Shown: positions 36,279 to 44,891, counted from the stretch's first letter. The stretch is DNA of 64,000 nt from Oscillospiraceae bacterium (GCA_029012445.1 JAQXMC010000033.1:124001-188000), one strand, 5' to 3'. Program-made: numbers and translations. Notes: generated by a model not told the origin, from the sequence alone.

Positions 36279-36343
36279 TTGACGAAAATATGCCGTCATG
36301 CTACAATTTAATTAAAATTTTAACATTTTGTTAAAAATGTTAA
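36279..36343 (+). promoter_or_regulatory. Promoter of hydrolase 2 with downstream inverted repeat
   Basis: TTGACG (36279-36284), 17-base spacer, TACAAT (36302-36307). A perfect 9-bp inverted repeat TTAACATTT-6-AAATGTTAA (36320-36343), with an inner TTAACA-TTT-TGTTAA, lies between promoter and ribosome site and overlaps the GGAGG region, so it could be an operator. Confidence 0.65.
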
Positions 36344-36357
36344 GGAGGTATATAAAT

Positions 36358-38055
36358 ATGAAAAAGATTTTATCTGTCATTCTGTGCGTAATCCTTGTTT
36401 TAGTCACGACATCTTCCGCATACGCCCGTGAGACCGGCTCCGATCTTCGGTCGAGTGTTCCGGTTATCTATATTTCGGGAGACAGCAACACGCTGACTTA
36501 TGACAACGGAACAAAGACATTTGAAATCGACAATATGCTCAAGATTTTCCAGAACTCTGAAGACGGAAACATTTCCGAAGCAGCGTTCAACATTCTCCGT
36601 CCGTTTCTTATCAAGGGCATTGTTTTCAATGACTGGGACGATTATTATGACGCAGTCTATAAAGAGATCAGCGATGTCTATAAGCCGATCCTGCTTGATG
36701 AAAACGGAAATCCCAACACCGACTGTGATATCCCGCAATGGCAGAAAAACGACATGAAAAATGCCATGACCTATAATCGTGCAAGCGCCAACGGCACCTA
36801 CGGCGAGGGTGACTATCGTTTCTATTATGACTGGAGACTTGATCCGATTGAGATTGCCGAACAACTTCACACTTACATAGAGGGCGTTAAAAAGGCGTCG
36901 GGTCACGATAAAGTCTCCCTGTCGGTCAAATGCCTCGGCAGCAACATTGTTCTTGCGTATATTCAAAAGTATTCCACTGCCAGCCTGAAAGGCGTCGGTA
37001 TTGATGTTTCAACCTCAATGGGCGCGGATTTCCTCAGCGGAATACTCAGCGGTGATTTCGGCATCGACGGCAGCTCCGTTTCAAGGCTTGCAAATGAGCT
37101 TGCCGAAAAGCATGACGACGAGGGCATCTATATTGACCTTGTACGCTTTGTCACTTCTACGATTGACTTGCTTGAAAGCACGGGCGTTATAGATACGCTT
37201 ACCGATGTTGCAAAAGAGCAGCTTTACTCAAAGATTGAATACGGAATCATCTCAGCTCTTGCTCTTTCCACATTCATGACCTTCCCCGGATATTGGGCAC
37301 TTGTTGAAACCGACGATTTTGAAAAAGCGCTCACTTATGTCTTCGGAGAAGAAGGCAGTGAAAAAAGAATCCGATATAAAGGTCTTATTGATAAAATTAC
37401 AAACTATAACGAAACGATTAAAAAGAATGTTTGTCCGATCATGCAAAAGCTTGAGGATAACGGCGTCAATATCTGTGTTATTTCTAAATACGGCTCTCAG
37501 ATGGCACCCGTTCTCAAGGACGGAAGCATTCTCGGCGACGAATATGTTTCGGTTTATAATTCATCGTTCGGCGCAACAACATCAACCATTTATGACACGC
37601 TCAGTGACGAATATATAGCCGGTCAGATCGAAAAGGGACTCGGAAGATACATTTCTCCCGACAAGCATATCGACGCTTCGACCTGCCTCTTCCCGGACTA
37701 CACATGGTTCTTCAAGGGCTTATCGCACGGCTATTACTCAACGCCGGAGGTTGACCTGATCATGAAGGTCATCGACTCCGACAGACAGCTTACCGTAAAC
37801 GATTTTGATCTTACGCAGTTTATCGTTTACGATTACACAACGCACACCGCCGAGCCGATGAACGAAAATAACTGCCAGGATAAATACTGGACGGCAGACG
37901 AAACGATTGACCGTCCGACGACAGCCGCCGAAAAGCGTCGTTCCATCATAACCAATTTTATCCGTTGGCTTACCAATCTGTTCCGGATGCTTGCCTCGGT
38001 TATCTCCGGAAAGACCAACATTGAAGATATCTCCAATGCAATTAAGAATCATTAA
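36358..38055 (+). CDS. Secreted alpha/beta-hydrolase-like protein with cysteine elbow, paralog 2
   Basis: From the ATG at 36358 (perfect AAGGAGG) this is a 565-residue paralog of the protein at 23722, alignable over its full length. Signal peptide 1-23 (ending AYA), then VPVIYISGDS, YYDWRLDPIEIA (157-168), the elbow SVKCLGSNIVLAY with Cys192, GD-x-x-VS-x4-SFGATTS, DTLSDEYIAG and DASTCLFPDYTWFFKGLSH. The central lid-like region is helical. Near the end is the amphipathic helix FIRWLTNLFRMLASVI, here followed by about 20 extra residues. It is transcribed away from the giant gene, mirroring paralog 1 on the other side. A lipase- or acyltransferase-like activity is possible but untested. Confidence 0.7.
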   Translation: MKKILSVILCVILVLVTTSSAYARETGSDLRSSVPVIYISGDSNTLTYDNGTKTFEIDNMLKIFQNSEDGNISEAAFNILRPFLIKGIVFNDWDDYYDAVYKEISDVYKPILLDENGNPNTDCDIPQWQKNDMKNAMTYNRASANGTYGEGDYRFYYDWRLDPIEIAEQLHTYIEGVKKASGHDKVSLSVKCLGSNIVLAYIQKYSTASLKGVGIDVSTSMGADFLSGILSGDFGIDGSSVSRLANELAEKHDDEGIYIDLVRFVTSTIDLLESTGVIDTLTDVAKEQLYSKIEYGIISALALSTFMTFPGYWALVETDDFEKALTYVFGEEGSEKRIRYKGLIDKITNYNETIKKNVCPIMQKLEDNGVNICVISKYGSQMAPVLKDGSILGDEYVSVYNSSFGATTSTIYDTLSDEYIAGQIEKGLGRYISPDKHIDASTCLFPDYTWFFKGLSHGYYSTPEVDLIMKVIDSDRQLTVNDFDLTQFIVYDYTTHTAEPMNENNCQDKYWTADETIDRPTTAAEKRRSIITNFIRWLTNLFRMLASVISGKTNIEDISNAIKNH

Positions 38056-38104
38056 GAACAAGCTCAGATAATAAGCTGTGAAAGAACAGCCCATTAAGTA
38101 AATA

Positions 38105-38136
38105 AAAGACTACCGACCGAAAGGAAGGTAGTCTTT
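38105..38136 (+). terminator. Terminator of hydrolase 2
   Basis: Stem AAAGACTACC/GGTAGTCTTT with T-run, 50 bases after the stop. Confidence 0.9.
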
Positions 38137-38343
38137 TTTACGGTACAATGCAAATGAAATGACAAATATAACAAAGCCGCAGAGAAATAATACACCATAT
38201 TCATGATGCGCACGAATAACATTCTGCGAGCAGGAAAAATGAACACAAGACCAAGCCCGCTGCTTGGTCATCGCAGCATTGAATTATTTGTTTAATTTAA
38301 GTTTTGTTAAGTCTATTTTTACCTGCGTTTTCCTCAGATCAAT

Positions 38344-38382
38344 CACAGGGGCTTGTCTTTTGGTGTCCGACAAGCCCCTGTG
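38344..38382 (-). terminator. Hairpin after the CotH gene
   Basis: A 14-bp perfect stem CACAGGGGCTTGTC/GACAAGCCCCTGTG, 46 bases after the CotH stop. The T-run is poor on the minus strand, so termination may be partial. Confidence 0.6.
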
Positions 38383-38427
38383 GTAAATTCATTTTTAACA
38401 GCAATCAAATGTTGCCGGCTCTGATAA

Positions 38428-40500
38428 TCATGAGCATTTGCACTTTGGTTCTACGCCAAACAGCTTGCACAGCAGACGATACAATCTGCATAAAAATCTG
38501 GCAAAGTCATTATTCATGCGGCAAATGCACTTACATTCATCATCTTCGCCCGAATCCTTCCATTGCGCATAAAGCACAGTCGTTTTGTTATTCAATGTGA
38601 TGGAATCGCCGACGGAATAGGAAGTGCCTGAGCCGTCCTTTGCCGTATTCCAACCGGCAAATACACAGCCCGCCGGGGCAGTGATAACGCTTTCGTCAAC
38701 ATTTGTACCTTTCACCGTCACAGAGTCTCCGATAAGAACAATCTCATTGTTGAATACATTACCGGTGCCGCCGTTCGCATCATAATAAAGCATGGCACAC
38801 GAATCGCTGAAGCCTTTGTTGAGTGCCTGTATTCTTGCCGTGATGAAATTTTTGATAACCTTTACGCTTTCGTTATATGAATCGAGCTTGCCGCCATAGC
38901 CTGAAGCATCTGAAAATTGATCCCAACGGTAAGCATTCATAACGGCGGATGCACTGTTCATCCCGGCTAACGCGTCAATTTGGTTTAATGTTTTCTCACT
39001 GCCGAAGACATCGGAATTTTCAGCCCATTTTTCTGAAACAAGCGCCCGGAAATCCTCATGCTTATATGCTATTGCAAAAATTGTCGGTATTTGATTTACA
39101 CCGCCTCCAATCGCCTGAGAATAATGAACGGTATTTGCCCACCAGATATACGGATTCCCGACATTAACGCCGAAGCGATCAAAACTATCCCCAAGTGCAT
39201 GGTCAAAGTCCCATGCGGGTGCAGCAATCAGCTTGTCCGAATCAGCGTCCTTATAGAAGAAACAGCTTGAATCTCCGGCATCAAGATTCATTGTGAATTC
39301 CTGAAGAATATACATTTTTACAAATGAATCCATATCGAAATACTCGCTGTAATGCTTTCCGAGAGCGTTATAGCCGTCTTCGGAGTAAAGCGCATCTTCT
39401 GCCTCACGCACGAAAGAACTGATATATTCCGTTTCTGCCTGTGATGCATATTCGGGGCTTTTGATGACAACATTCTGCCCCTGATTTGTGACAAAGCCGC
39501 TTATTTCCGTGCTGTATCTTATCGAAAAATCAAACTCCAGCAGATAGCCGCCCGTAATATTATCGGGATTATTCGGAATGTTTACCCACATCATGCTGCC
39601 TGGCTCATCCGGTGAGGGAACTGAGCCGCCGGCACCTGTTCCGCCGCGTGAACATTCTTCAATATCTATATCCGGATTGGCTTTTTCGTTGGCGTTTTCA
39701 AGGTCGTTAATGTCAATGCGTTCAGAGCCGATTTCAACACTTTCGCACACCAGATAGTTGCCCATATAGATGCCGTTAATGTAGAGATCCACAGCCTGAA
39801 CCTCAGATGTATTAGGCAGCCCGATTTCATCAGCAAGACGAAACGCAACATTATTTCTTATCAGTGACAGGTCATAATAAGAAGCAAGCAACGTCCATTT
39901 CTTGGCTTTTCCCATGCCGAAAAGATCGGTCTTTTTGTCAAATTTTATGTTATACGGCTTTTTGGCAGCGTCCCATGTTGCATTTCCTCTGCCCTTAATC
40001 TGCTTAAGCTCCTTATCAACAGTTACTTTACCGTCTTCCACGATTCTGATTTTGCCGGCTTCTTTATTATCCTTGCTCGCATGGATATAATCAAGGCTGC
40101 CGGACTCAGTCGTGATATACACCGCCGGAATCTCGGCCGAACACATGACATAAAGCGAATACAGTTTAATTCCGACCTTAAGCGTATACAAACCCTCTTT
40201 GGCAAAAGCATCTGTTTTCTCGCCGCTCACCAGCTTGGTACCGCCAACATAAACATCATCTGACGCCTCATACCATACGGTCAGCGAAGCAAGGTCAGTA
40301 TCTGCGGGCAGAAACATATAATAGATCCCGTCTTTTCCTTCGTACCAATTCACGGTATCAATGGAATCTTTTTTGTTAGAGTAAACATTCATTTTAAACG
40401 ATGTTATTGTTCCAAAAGCTGCCGACGCCGAAACGGAAAGCATGGAAGCAATCATTATCAGCGCCAAAATGATACTGAGTGTTTTTCTAATCTTCTTCAT
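38428..40500 (-). CDS. Secreted CotH-type kinase with an InlB B-repeat
   Basis: I start at the ATG at 40500 with GAGGTGG five bases upstream. The protein has 690 residues: signal peptide 1-28, an Ig-like or bacterial cohesin-like segment (about 30-125), and the CotH kinase domain (about 125-580) with KGRGNATW (169-176), KKPYNIKFDKK (180-190), NLDAGDSS (405-412) and the metal-binding DFDHALG (431-437). CotH proteins are atypical kinases that phosphorylate secreted or spore coat proteins. Near 600-660 is an InlB B-repeat (YYDANGGTG, AGCVFAGWNT, VLYAQW). The Cys-rich end contains the helix FARFLCRLYRLLCKLFG. It lies downstream of hydrolase 2 in convergent orientation; the neighbouring secreted proteins are possible substrates. 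Confidence 0.9.
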   Translation of the reverse strand: MKKIRKTLSIILALIMIASMLSVSASAAFGTITSFKMNVYSNKKDSIDTVNWYEGKDGIYYMFLPADTDLASLTVWYEASDDVYVGGTKLVSGEKTDAFAKEGLYTLKVGIKLYSLYVMCSAEIPAVYITTESGSLDYIHASKDNKEAGKIRIVEDGKVTVDKELKQIKGRGNATWDAAKKPYNIKFDKKTDLFGMGKAKKWTLLASYYDLSLIRNNVAFRLADEIGLPNTSEVQAVDLYINGIYMGNYLVCESVEIGSERIDINDLENANEKANPDIDIEECSRGGTGAGGSVPSPDEPGSMMWVNIPNNPDNITGGYLLEFDFSIRYSTEISGFVTNQGQNVVIKSPEYASQAETEYISSFVREAEDALYSEDGYNALGKHYSEYFDMDSFVKMYILQEFTMNLDAGDSSCFFYKDADSDKLIAAPAWDFDHALGDSFDRFGVNVGNPYIWWANTVHYSQAIGGGVNQIPTIFAIAYKHEDFRALVSEKWAENSDVFGSEKTLNQIDALAGMNSASAVMNAYRWDQFSDASGYGGKLDSYNESVKVIKNFITARIQALNKGFSDSCAMLYYDANGGTGNVFNNEIVLIGDSVTVKGTNVDESVITAPAGCVFAGWNTAKDGSGTSYSVGDSITLNNKTTVLYAQWKDSGEDDECKCICRMNNDFARFLCRLYRLLCKLFGVEPKCKCS

Positions 40501-40991
40501 ATAATCCACCTCAAAAGATTTATTATATTCAGCTTAGCACTTTATTTTACAAATGTCAACTTTCTTGTGATAAAAAATTAACATTTTATATTAAATTTAT
40601 TAACAGTTTGCGATTTTGTCATATACAGAAAGTTTTATATGAGATTTCTGTCATACTTATTATGTAAATTTCAGGATAACCGAAACGGCCACAGTCGGAC
40701 AGCGTGTCAGATCTAAAGAAAAACTAAAAACCATTCAGGCTATCAACGATCACTTTACATAAATATTTGAATAAAATGAAAAACACAAAAAATTGCACAG
40801 CCGAGATTACACCGTCGTTTGTGTGAAAAACGAATATGGACTATTAACGGGCGGAGCTATCCAAAAGACGGCTCCGTTTTTGTCTGCTTGATTTATGGTT
40901 TTCCCCTTTTCCCTTTATAAAGCCACAATAATTCTTGATTACGGCATCAAATTATTTAATTATTGTTTTCACATATAAAGACGCAGACTAA
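40501..40991. other. Intergenic gap upstream of the CotH gene
   Basis: The first 60 bases hold a minus-strand promoter candidate for CotH (TTGACA with a 17-base spacer to TAAGCT). The rest is AT-rich. A short plus frame around 40670-40760 ending in a stop has no ribosome site and looks like debris. A weak hairpin CGGAGC/GGCTCCG with TTTTTG lies near 40854-40880. No gene is supported. Confidence 0.4.
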
Positions 40992-41021
40992 AATCAGGCA
41001 GTTCCGAAGAACTGCCTGATT
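40992..41021. repeat. 30-bp perfect palindromic unit, left copy
   Basis: A 13-bp stem AATCAGGCAGTTC/GAACTGCCTGATT with loop CGAA. The identical unit recurs at 41270-41299, so the two bracket dispersed repeat copy B. Confidence 0.9.
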
Positions 41022-41027
41022 CAGACT

Positions 41028-41251
41028 GTCGATAAAAGCGCCCGAACGCATATAAGCTAAAAAAGCGAAAGAAAATGTCTGATTATTTCAAGCACAATCG
41101 CAAACTGTTTCAGCGGCACGGTATCAAACCGTGCCGCTGAAAGCTTATATGCTTGGCATTTTTTCGGTCTCGGAGTACCTTTGTACGCCTGTCGACCGAA
41201 GAAAATGTCATCGGTCATCCTTTCTCGGCAGTCTCACAGCTTGTCGAAAAA
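41028..41251 (+). repeat. Dispersed intergenic repeat, copy B
   Basis: This is the opposite-strand copy of 4441-4659. It carries the conserved hairpin as a perfect 15-bp stem (41108-41122 with 41128-41142, loop ATCAA). Its right end continues into a 15-bp inverted repeat (41237-41269) that is only half present in copy A. Confidence 0.8.
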
Positions 41252-41269
41252 TACTTTTTCGACAAGCTG
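41237..41269. repeat. 15-bp inverted repeat with 3-base loop
   Basis: CAGCTTGTCGAAAAA, loop TAC, and the exact complement. It abuts the right palindromic unit at 41270. Confidence 0.9.
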
Positions 41270-41299
41270 AATCAGGCAGTTCCGAAGAACTGCCTGATT
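41270..41299. repeat. 30-bp perfect palindromic unit, right copy
   Basis: Identical to 40992-41021. It is followed by TCTTTTATTT, so this copy could also terminate plus-strand transcription. Confidence 0.9.
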
Positions 41300-41304
41300 C
41301 TCTT

Positions 41305-41460
41305 TTATTTCGTCTTAATACTCTTGACCTTTGACCATGAAGAATAGAGCTTGACATTCTTTCCGTTCACCTTGACCGTCTTATATGTCTCCGGTGCCTT
41401 TTCCTTTATCGCATGAAAGAAGTTTTTCTTCACTTTGATGCAAGCTTTCAGTTGTTCCGT
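41305..41460 (-). pseudogene. C-terminal fragment of a surface/Fn3-type protein
   Basis: About 50 codons in one frame, without a start codon and preceded by an in-frame stop, end in YSSWSKVKSIKTK. That ending resembles the last strand of Fn3-type surface modules (compare the tandem Fn3 domains at 60474-63362). I read it as a gene relic beside the repeat cluster. Confidence 0.45.
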
Positions 41461-41513
41461 TTATAAGCCCTGATAAGTTCTGTGAAGTTCTGATGCATCT
41501 AAGCATAAAAAAA

Positions 41514-41540
41514 TCCCCTGCTCCGTTTCGGAACAGGAGA
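41514..41540 (-). terminator. Terminator of the GGGtGRT operon
   Basis: Stem TCCCCTG(C)TCCG/CGGA(A)CAGGAGA with long T-runs on both sides, about 22 bases after the stop at 41563. Confidence 0.85.
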
Positions 41541-41562
41541 TATTTTTTTAATCATTTATTTA

Positions 41563-42573
41563 TCAGGCATTCATTGCCTCTGCGACTGCAACAGCGCAGG
41601 CAACCGTAGCGCCGACCATCGGGTTGTTGCCCATGCCGATAAGTCCCATCATCTCAACATGAGCGGGAACTGATGAAGAGCCCGCAAACTGAGCGTCGCC
41701 GTGCATACGGCCCATTGAGTCCGTCAGTCCGTAGGAAGCGGGACCCGCCGCCACATTGTCGGGATGCAGAGTTCTGCCCGTACCGCCGCCGGAAGCGACT
41801 GAGAAGTAGTGAACGCCGTTTTCGACAGCCCACTTCTTATATGTGCCTGCAACAAGATGCTGGAATCTCGTCGGGTTCGTTGAGTTGCCGGTGATAGAAA
41901 CATCAACGCCCTCATGCTTCATGATAGCAACGCCTTCGAGAACATCGTTTGCGCCGTAGCACTTGACCTTGGCTCTGTCACCATCGGAATAAGCCTTCTC
42001 GCTGATGATTTTAAGCTCGCCGGTGAAGAAATCATAGTCCGTCTTAACATAGGTGAAGCCGTTTATTCTTGAAATAATCATTGCCGCGTCCTTGCCGAGA
42101 CCGTTGAGAATGACTCTGAGGGGCTCCTTGCGGACCTTGTTAGCTGTTCTCGCAATGCCGATAGCTCCCTCTGCAGCAGCAAATGACTCGTGACCTGCAA
42201 GGAAAGCGAAGCACTTCGTTTCCTCTTTAAGAAGCATTGCGCCGAGGTTGCCGTGGCCGAGGCCGACATTTCTCTGCTCAGCGACCGAGCCGGGAACACA
42301 GAACGCCTGAAGACCCTTGCCGATCTCAGCGGCTGCGTCGGAAGCGTTCTTGATCTCCTGTTTAAGAGCGATCGCAACGCCTAAGGTGTACGCCCAGACT
42401 GCGTTATCAAATGCGATCGGCTGGACTCCCTTGACGATCGCTTCCACATCTATACCTTTCGATAAGCAAAGATCACGAGCTGCCTCGAGGTCTGCAAGAC
42501 CATACTGAGCAAGACACTTCTCGATCTTGGCCATTCTTCTTTCTTTGCCTTCAAATACAACATTGTTAGCCAT
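41563..42573 (-). CDS. GGGtGRT family protein
   Basis: This 336-residue soluble protein belongs to the family named for its motif, seen here as VASGGGTGRTLHPDN in the last third. Other strong blocks are RNVGLGHGNLGAMLL and PMVGATVACAVAVAEAM. No enzymatic activity has been assigned to this family as far as I know. It follows a NifU-like protein by 23 bases, an arrangement I recognise from anaerobic Clostridia, so a role with iron-sulfur chemistry is likely but not shown. Translation starts at 42573 after an AGGAGG. Confidence 0.88.
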   Translation of the reverse strand: MANNVVFEGKERRMAKIEKCLAQYGLADLEAARDLCLSKGIDVEAIVKGVQPIAFDNAVWAYTLGVAIALKQEIKNASDAAAEIGKGLQAFCVPGSVAEQRNVGLGHGNLGAMLLKEETKCFAFLAGHESFAAAEGAIGIARTANKVRKEPLRVILNGLGKDAAMIISRINGFTYVKTDYDFFTGELKIISEKAYSDGDRAKVKCYGANDVLEGVAIMKHEGVDVSITGNSTNPTRFQHLVAGTYKKWAVENGVHYFSVASGGGTGRTLHPDNVAAGPASYGLTDSMGRMHGDAQFAGSSSVPAHVEMMGLIGMGNNPMVGATVACAVAVAEAMNA

Positions 42574-42596
42574 GATTAAATGTCCTCCTTATAGTC

Positions 42597-43289
42597 TTAT
42601 TCTTCGCGGGGATCGATATACTTTGCAGCATTCTCGAAACGACCGTAGTGACCGGTGTTTGCCTTGAGAGCTTCGTCGGCTGACTTGCCGTGACGGATAT
42701 CCTCAAGCATCTTGCCGAGCTTAATGAACTCATAGCCGATAACCTCGTTATCCTCATCAAGAGCCATTCTTGTGACATAGCCTTCAGCCATTTCCATATA
42801 GCGAACGCCCTTTGACTTTGTCGAGAACATTGTTCCGACCTGAGAACGAAGTCCCTTGCCGAGATCCTCAAGACCTGCGCCGACAACAAGGCCGTCCTCA
42901 GAGAAAGCGGACTGCGTTCTGCCGTAAACGAACTGCAGGAATATCTCTCTCATTGCAACATTGATAGCGTCGCAGACAAGGTCGGTGTTAAGGCACTCAA
43001 GGAGAGTCTTGCCGGGAAGTATCTCGGCGGCCATAGCTGCTGAATGAGTCATGCCCGAGCAGCCGATAGTCTCAACAAGAGCTTCCTCAACGATGCCGTT
43101 CTTGACATTGAGAGTCAGCTTGCAGGTACCCTGCTGCGGAGCGCACCAGCCAACGCCGTGTGAGAAGCCTGAGATGTCTTTGATTTCGTATGCCTTGACC
43201 CACTTGCCCTCTTCGGGTATCGGAGCAGGACCGTGGTGCGGGCCCTTAGCAACAAGGCACATATTTTCCACTTCATTAGAGTAGTTCAT
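42597..43289 (-). CDS. NifU-like iron-sulfur scaffold protein, GGGtGRT partner
   Basis: A 230-residue protein whose N-terminal two thirds resemble the IscU/NifU scaffold fold. Candidate cluster cysteines are in GWCAPQQGTCKL, ETIGCSGMTHSA, ECLNTDLVCDA. This cysteine pattern differs from classical IscU, so it probably scaffolds a dedicated cluster instead of serving general assembly. I choose the ATG at 43289, which has AAAGGA upstream; the upstream TTG is not needed. It is first in an operon with the GGGtGRT protein. Confidence 0.82.
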   Translation of the reverse strand: MNYSNEVENMCLVAKGPHHGPAPIPEEGKWVKAYEIKDISGFSHGVGWCAPQQGTCKLTLNVKNGIVEEALVETIGCSGMTHSAAMAAEILPGKTLLECLNTDLVCDAINVAMREIFLQFVYGRTQSAFSEDGLVVGAGLEDLGKGLRSQVGTMFSTKSKGVRYMEMAEGYVTRMALDEDNEVIGYEFIKLGKMLEDIRHGKSADEALKANTGHYGRFENAAKYIDPREE

Positions 43290-43399
43290 AACCGTTTTTC
43301 CTTTCAAGATATATTATAATTGGTTCAATTATACCACTCGGTATTATAACTGATAATCGGCAGTTCTGCAATAGAAAGAAGCGAATTTTATCGAAAAAT

Positions 43400-44755
43400 T
43401 TACTTGCTTTCCTCCTCAGCCTCGTCTTTTTCAACGGGCGTTATGACTATTCTGATCTTTCCTATTCTTCTTTCCTCAACATTGAGTATTGTGAAGTGCA
43501 GATTTTCAAACACGACCTCGTCATGCTTGCCATCCTGCGGGAGATAGCCGAGCTTGCTGATAATAAAGCCGCCGAGCGTTTCATAATCGCCCTCCGGGAT
43601 AATGTCGCCGCAAAGCTCGTTTGCTTCCTCGATTGAGATAGTTCCGTCAACGGTGAAGGTGTTTTCATTCTCCTCAACGATCTCCTCGTCCTCGTGGTCA
43701 TATTCATCCTGAATATTGCCGACGATAGACTCAAGGAGATCTTCAAGCGTTATTATTCCCGCCGTTCCGCCGTATTCGTCAACGACAACGGCGAATTGGG
43801 TGCGCTTTTCTGTCATTTCCGTGAAGAGGGCGCCGCAGCTCTTGGTGGTCGGAACATAATACGCAGGCCTCATTATATCGGCCGGGCCCTTATCCTCGGG
43901 AAGATCCTCGTCGATAAACTTCAGAAGATCCTTGATGTAGATTATGCCTATGATATTATCTTGGTCCTCGTGGAACACCGGTATTCTCGAATAGCCGTAT
44001 TTTATTGAAAGATCGACAGCAGTCTCGATGGAATCTGTATCCTCGACCGCAATCATATCGGTTCTGTGTGTCATTATATCGGCGACATCGATATCGTCGA
44101 ACTCGAAGATGTTATTTATCATCTCTTTCTGGATATTTTCAATAACGCCCTTTTCTTCACCGACATCGACCATCATTCTTATCTCTTCTTCGGTCACATT
44201 TTCTTCATCGACATTCGGGTCAAAGCCGAAAAGCCTGACCACAAGATTTGTTGAAAACGACAGCACCTTAACAAAGGGCTTGCTGATCTTTGAGAAGAAA
44301 AGCAGAGGTCCGACAACCGCAAACGATATCTTTTCCGGCTGCTGCATAGCCATGCGCTTGGGAGCAAGCTCGCCCAGAACCAGAGAAAAATATGACATTA
44401 TGATAGTTATAATAATGACCGAAACCGAATTGATGACGGATGCGTTTGCGTTCGGGAATGTTCTCAGAACTGCGTTTGACAGCATTGTCGCAAAGGTCTG
44501 AGACGCCGAAGCCGATGTCAGAAAGCCCGCCAATGTGACTCCTATCTGAATAGTGGACAGGAAATTGCTCGAGTTGCTTGTTAATTTTACTACCTGTTTT
44601 GCTTTTTTGTGACCGTCCTCAGCCATTTTTTCAATGAGATTGTCGTTCAGCGAGATTATTGCAATTTCGCTCATCGCAAAAAAAGCATTGACAATGATGA
44701 GGAATAATAGTAGAACCAGCTTTAAAATAATGCCGGTCGCACCGGGGTCGTCCAT
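43400..44755 (-). CDS. CNNM/HlyC-CorC (hemolysin) family membrane protein
   Basis: A 451-residue protein in three parts: an N-terminal CNNM membrane domain of about four helices (LKLVLLLFLIIVNAFFAMSE to about 205), a CBS pair (MTHRTDMIAVEDTDSIETAV and later MRPAYYVPTTKSCGALFTEM), and a C-terminal CorC/HlyC domain (FTVDGTISIEEANELCG, GGFIISKLGYLP). Homologues are Mg(2+)/Co(2+) exporters regulated by nucleotides at the CBS pair; hemolysin is a historical name. I start at 44755, where AAAGGAG precedes the ATG and the membrane domain begins; a longer frame would overlap the upstream 59-residue gene. Confidence 0.92.
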   Translation of the reverse strand: MDDPGATGIILKLVLLLFLIIVNAFFAMSEIAIISLNDNLIEKMAEDGHKKAKQVVKLTSNSSNFLSTIQIGVTLAGFLTSASASQTFATMLSNAVLRTFPNANASVINSVSVIIITIIMSYFSLVLGELAPKRMAMQQPEKISFAVVGPLLFFSKISKPFVKVLSFSTNLVVRLFGFDPNVDEENVTEEEIRMMVDVGEEKGVIENIQKEMINNIFEFDDIDVADIMTHRTDMIAVEDTDSIETAVDLSIKYGYSRIPVFHEDQDNIIGIIYIKDLLKFIDEDLPEDKGPADIMRPAYYVPTTKSCGALFTEMTEKRTQFAVVVDEYGGTAGIITLEDLLESIVGNIQDEYDHEDEEIVEENENTFTVDGTISIEEANELCGDIIPEGDYETLGGFIISKLGYLPQDGKHDEVVFENLHFTILNVEERRIGKIRIVITPVEKDEAEEESK

Positions 44756-44891
44756 TTGTTCAAAAACTCCTTTCGGTTTTCGGCGCGCCCTTTTCCGCGC
44801 GCTCAAAGTGCCGCAAAGTCTTTCCTTATCGCAGTTATCATAACCGTACGCGGCGGAAAGCCTTCGCTGAATAAAGTGTGTATCAAATCGG

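Noticed and set aside
40670..40760. Short plus-strand frame upstream of the repeat cluster, possibly a transposase end
   Set aside because: About 30 codons, no start, no recognisable motif.
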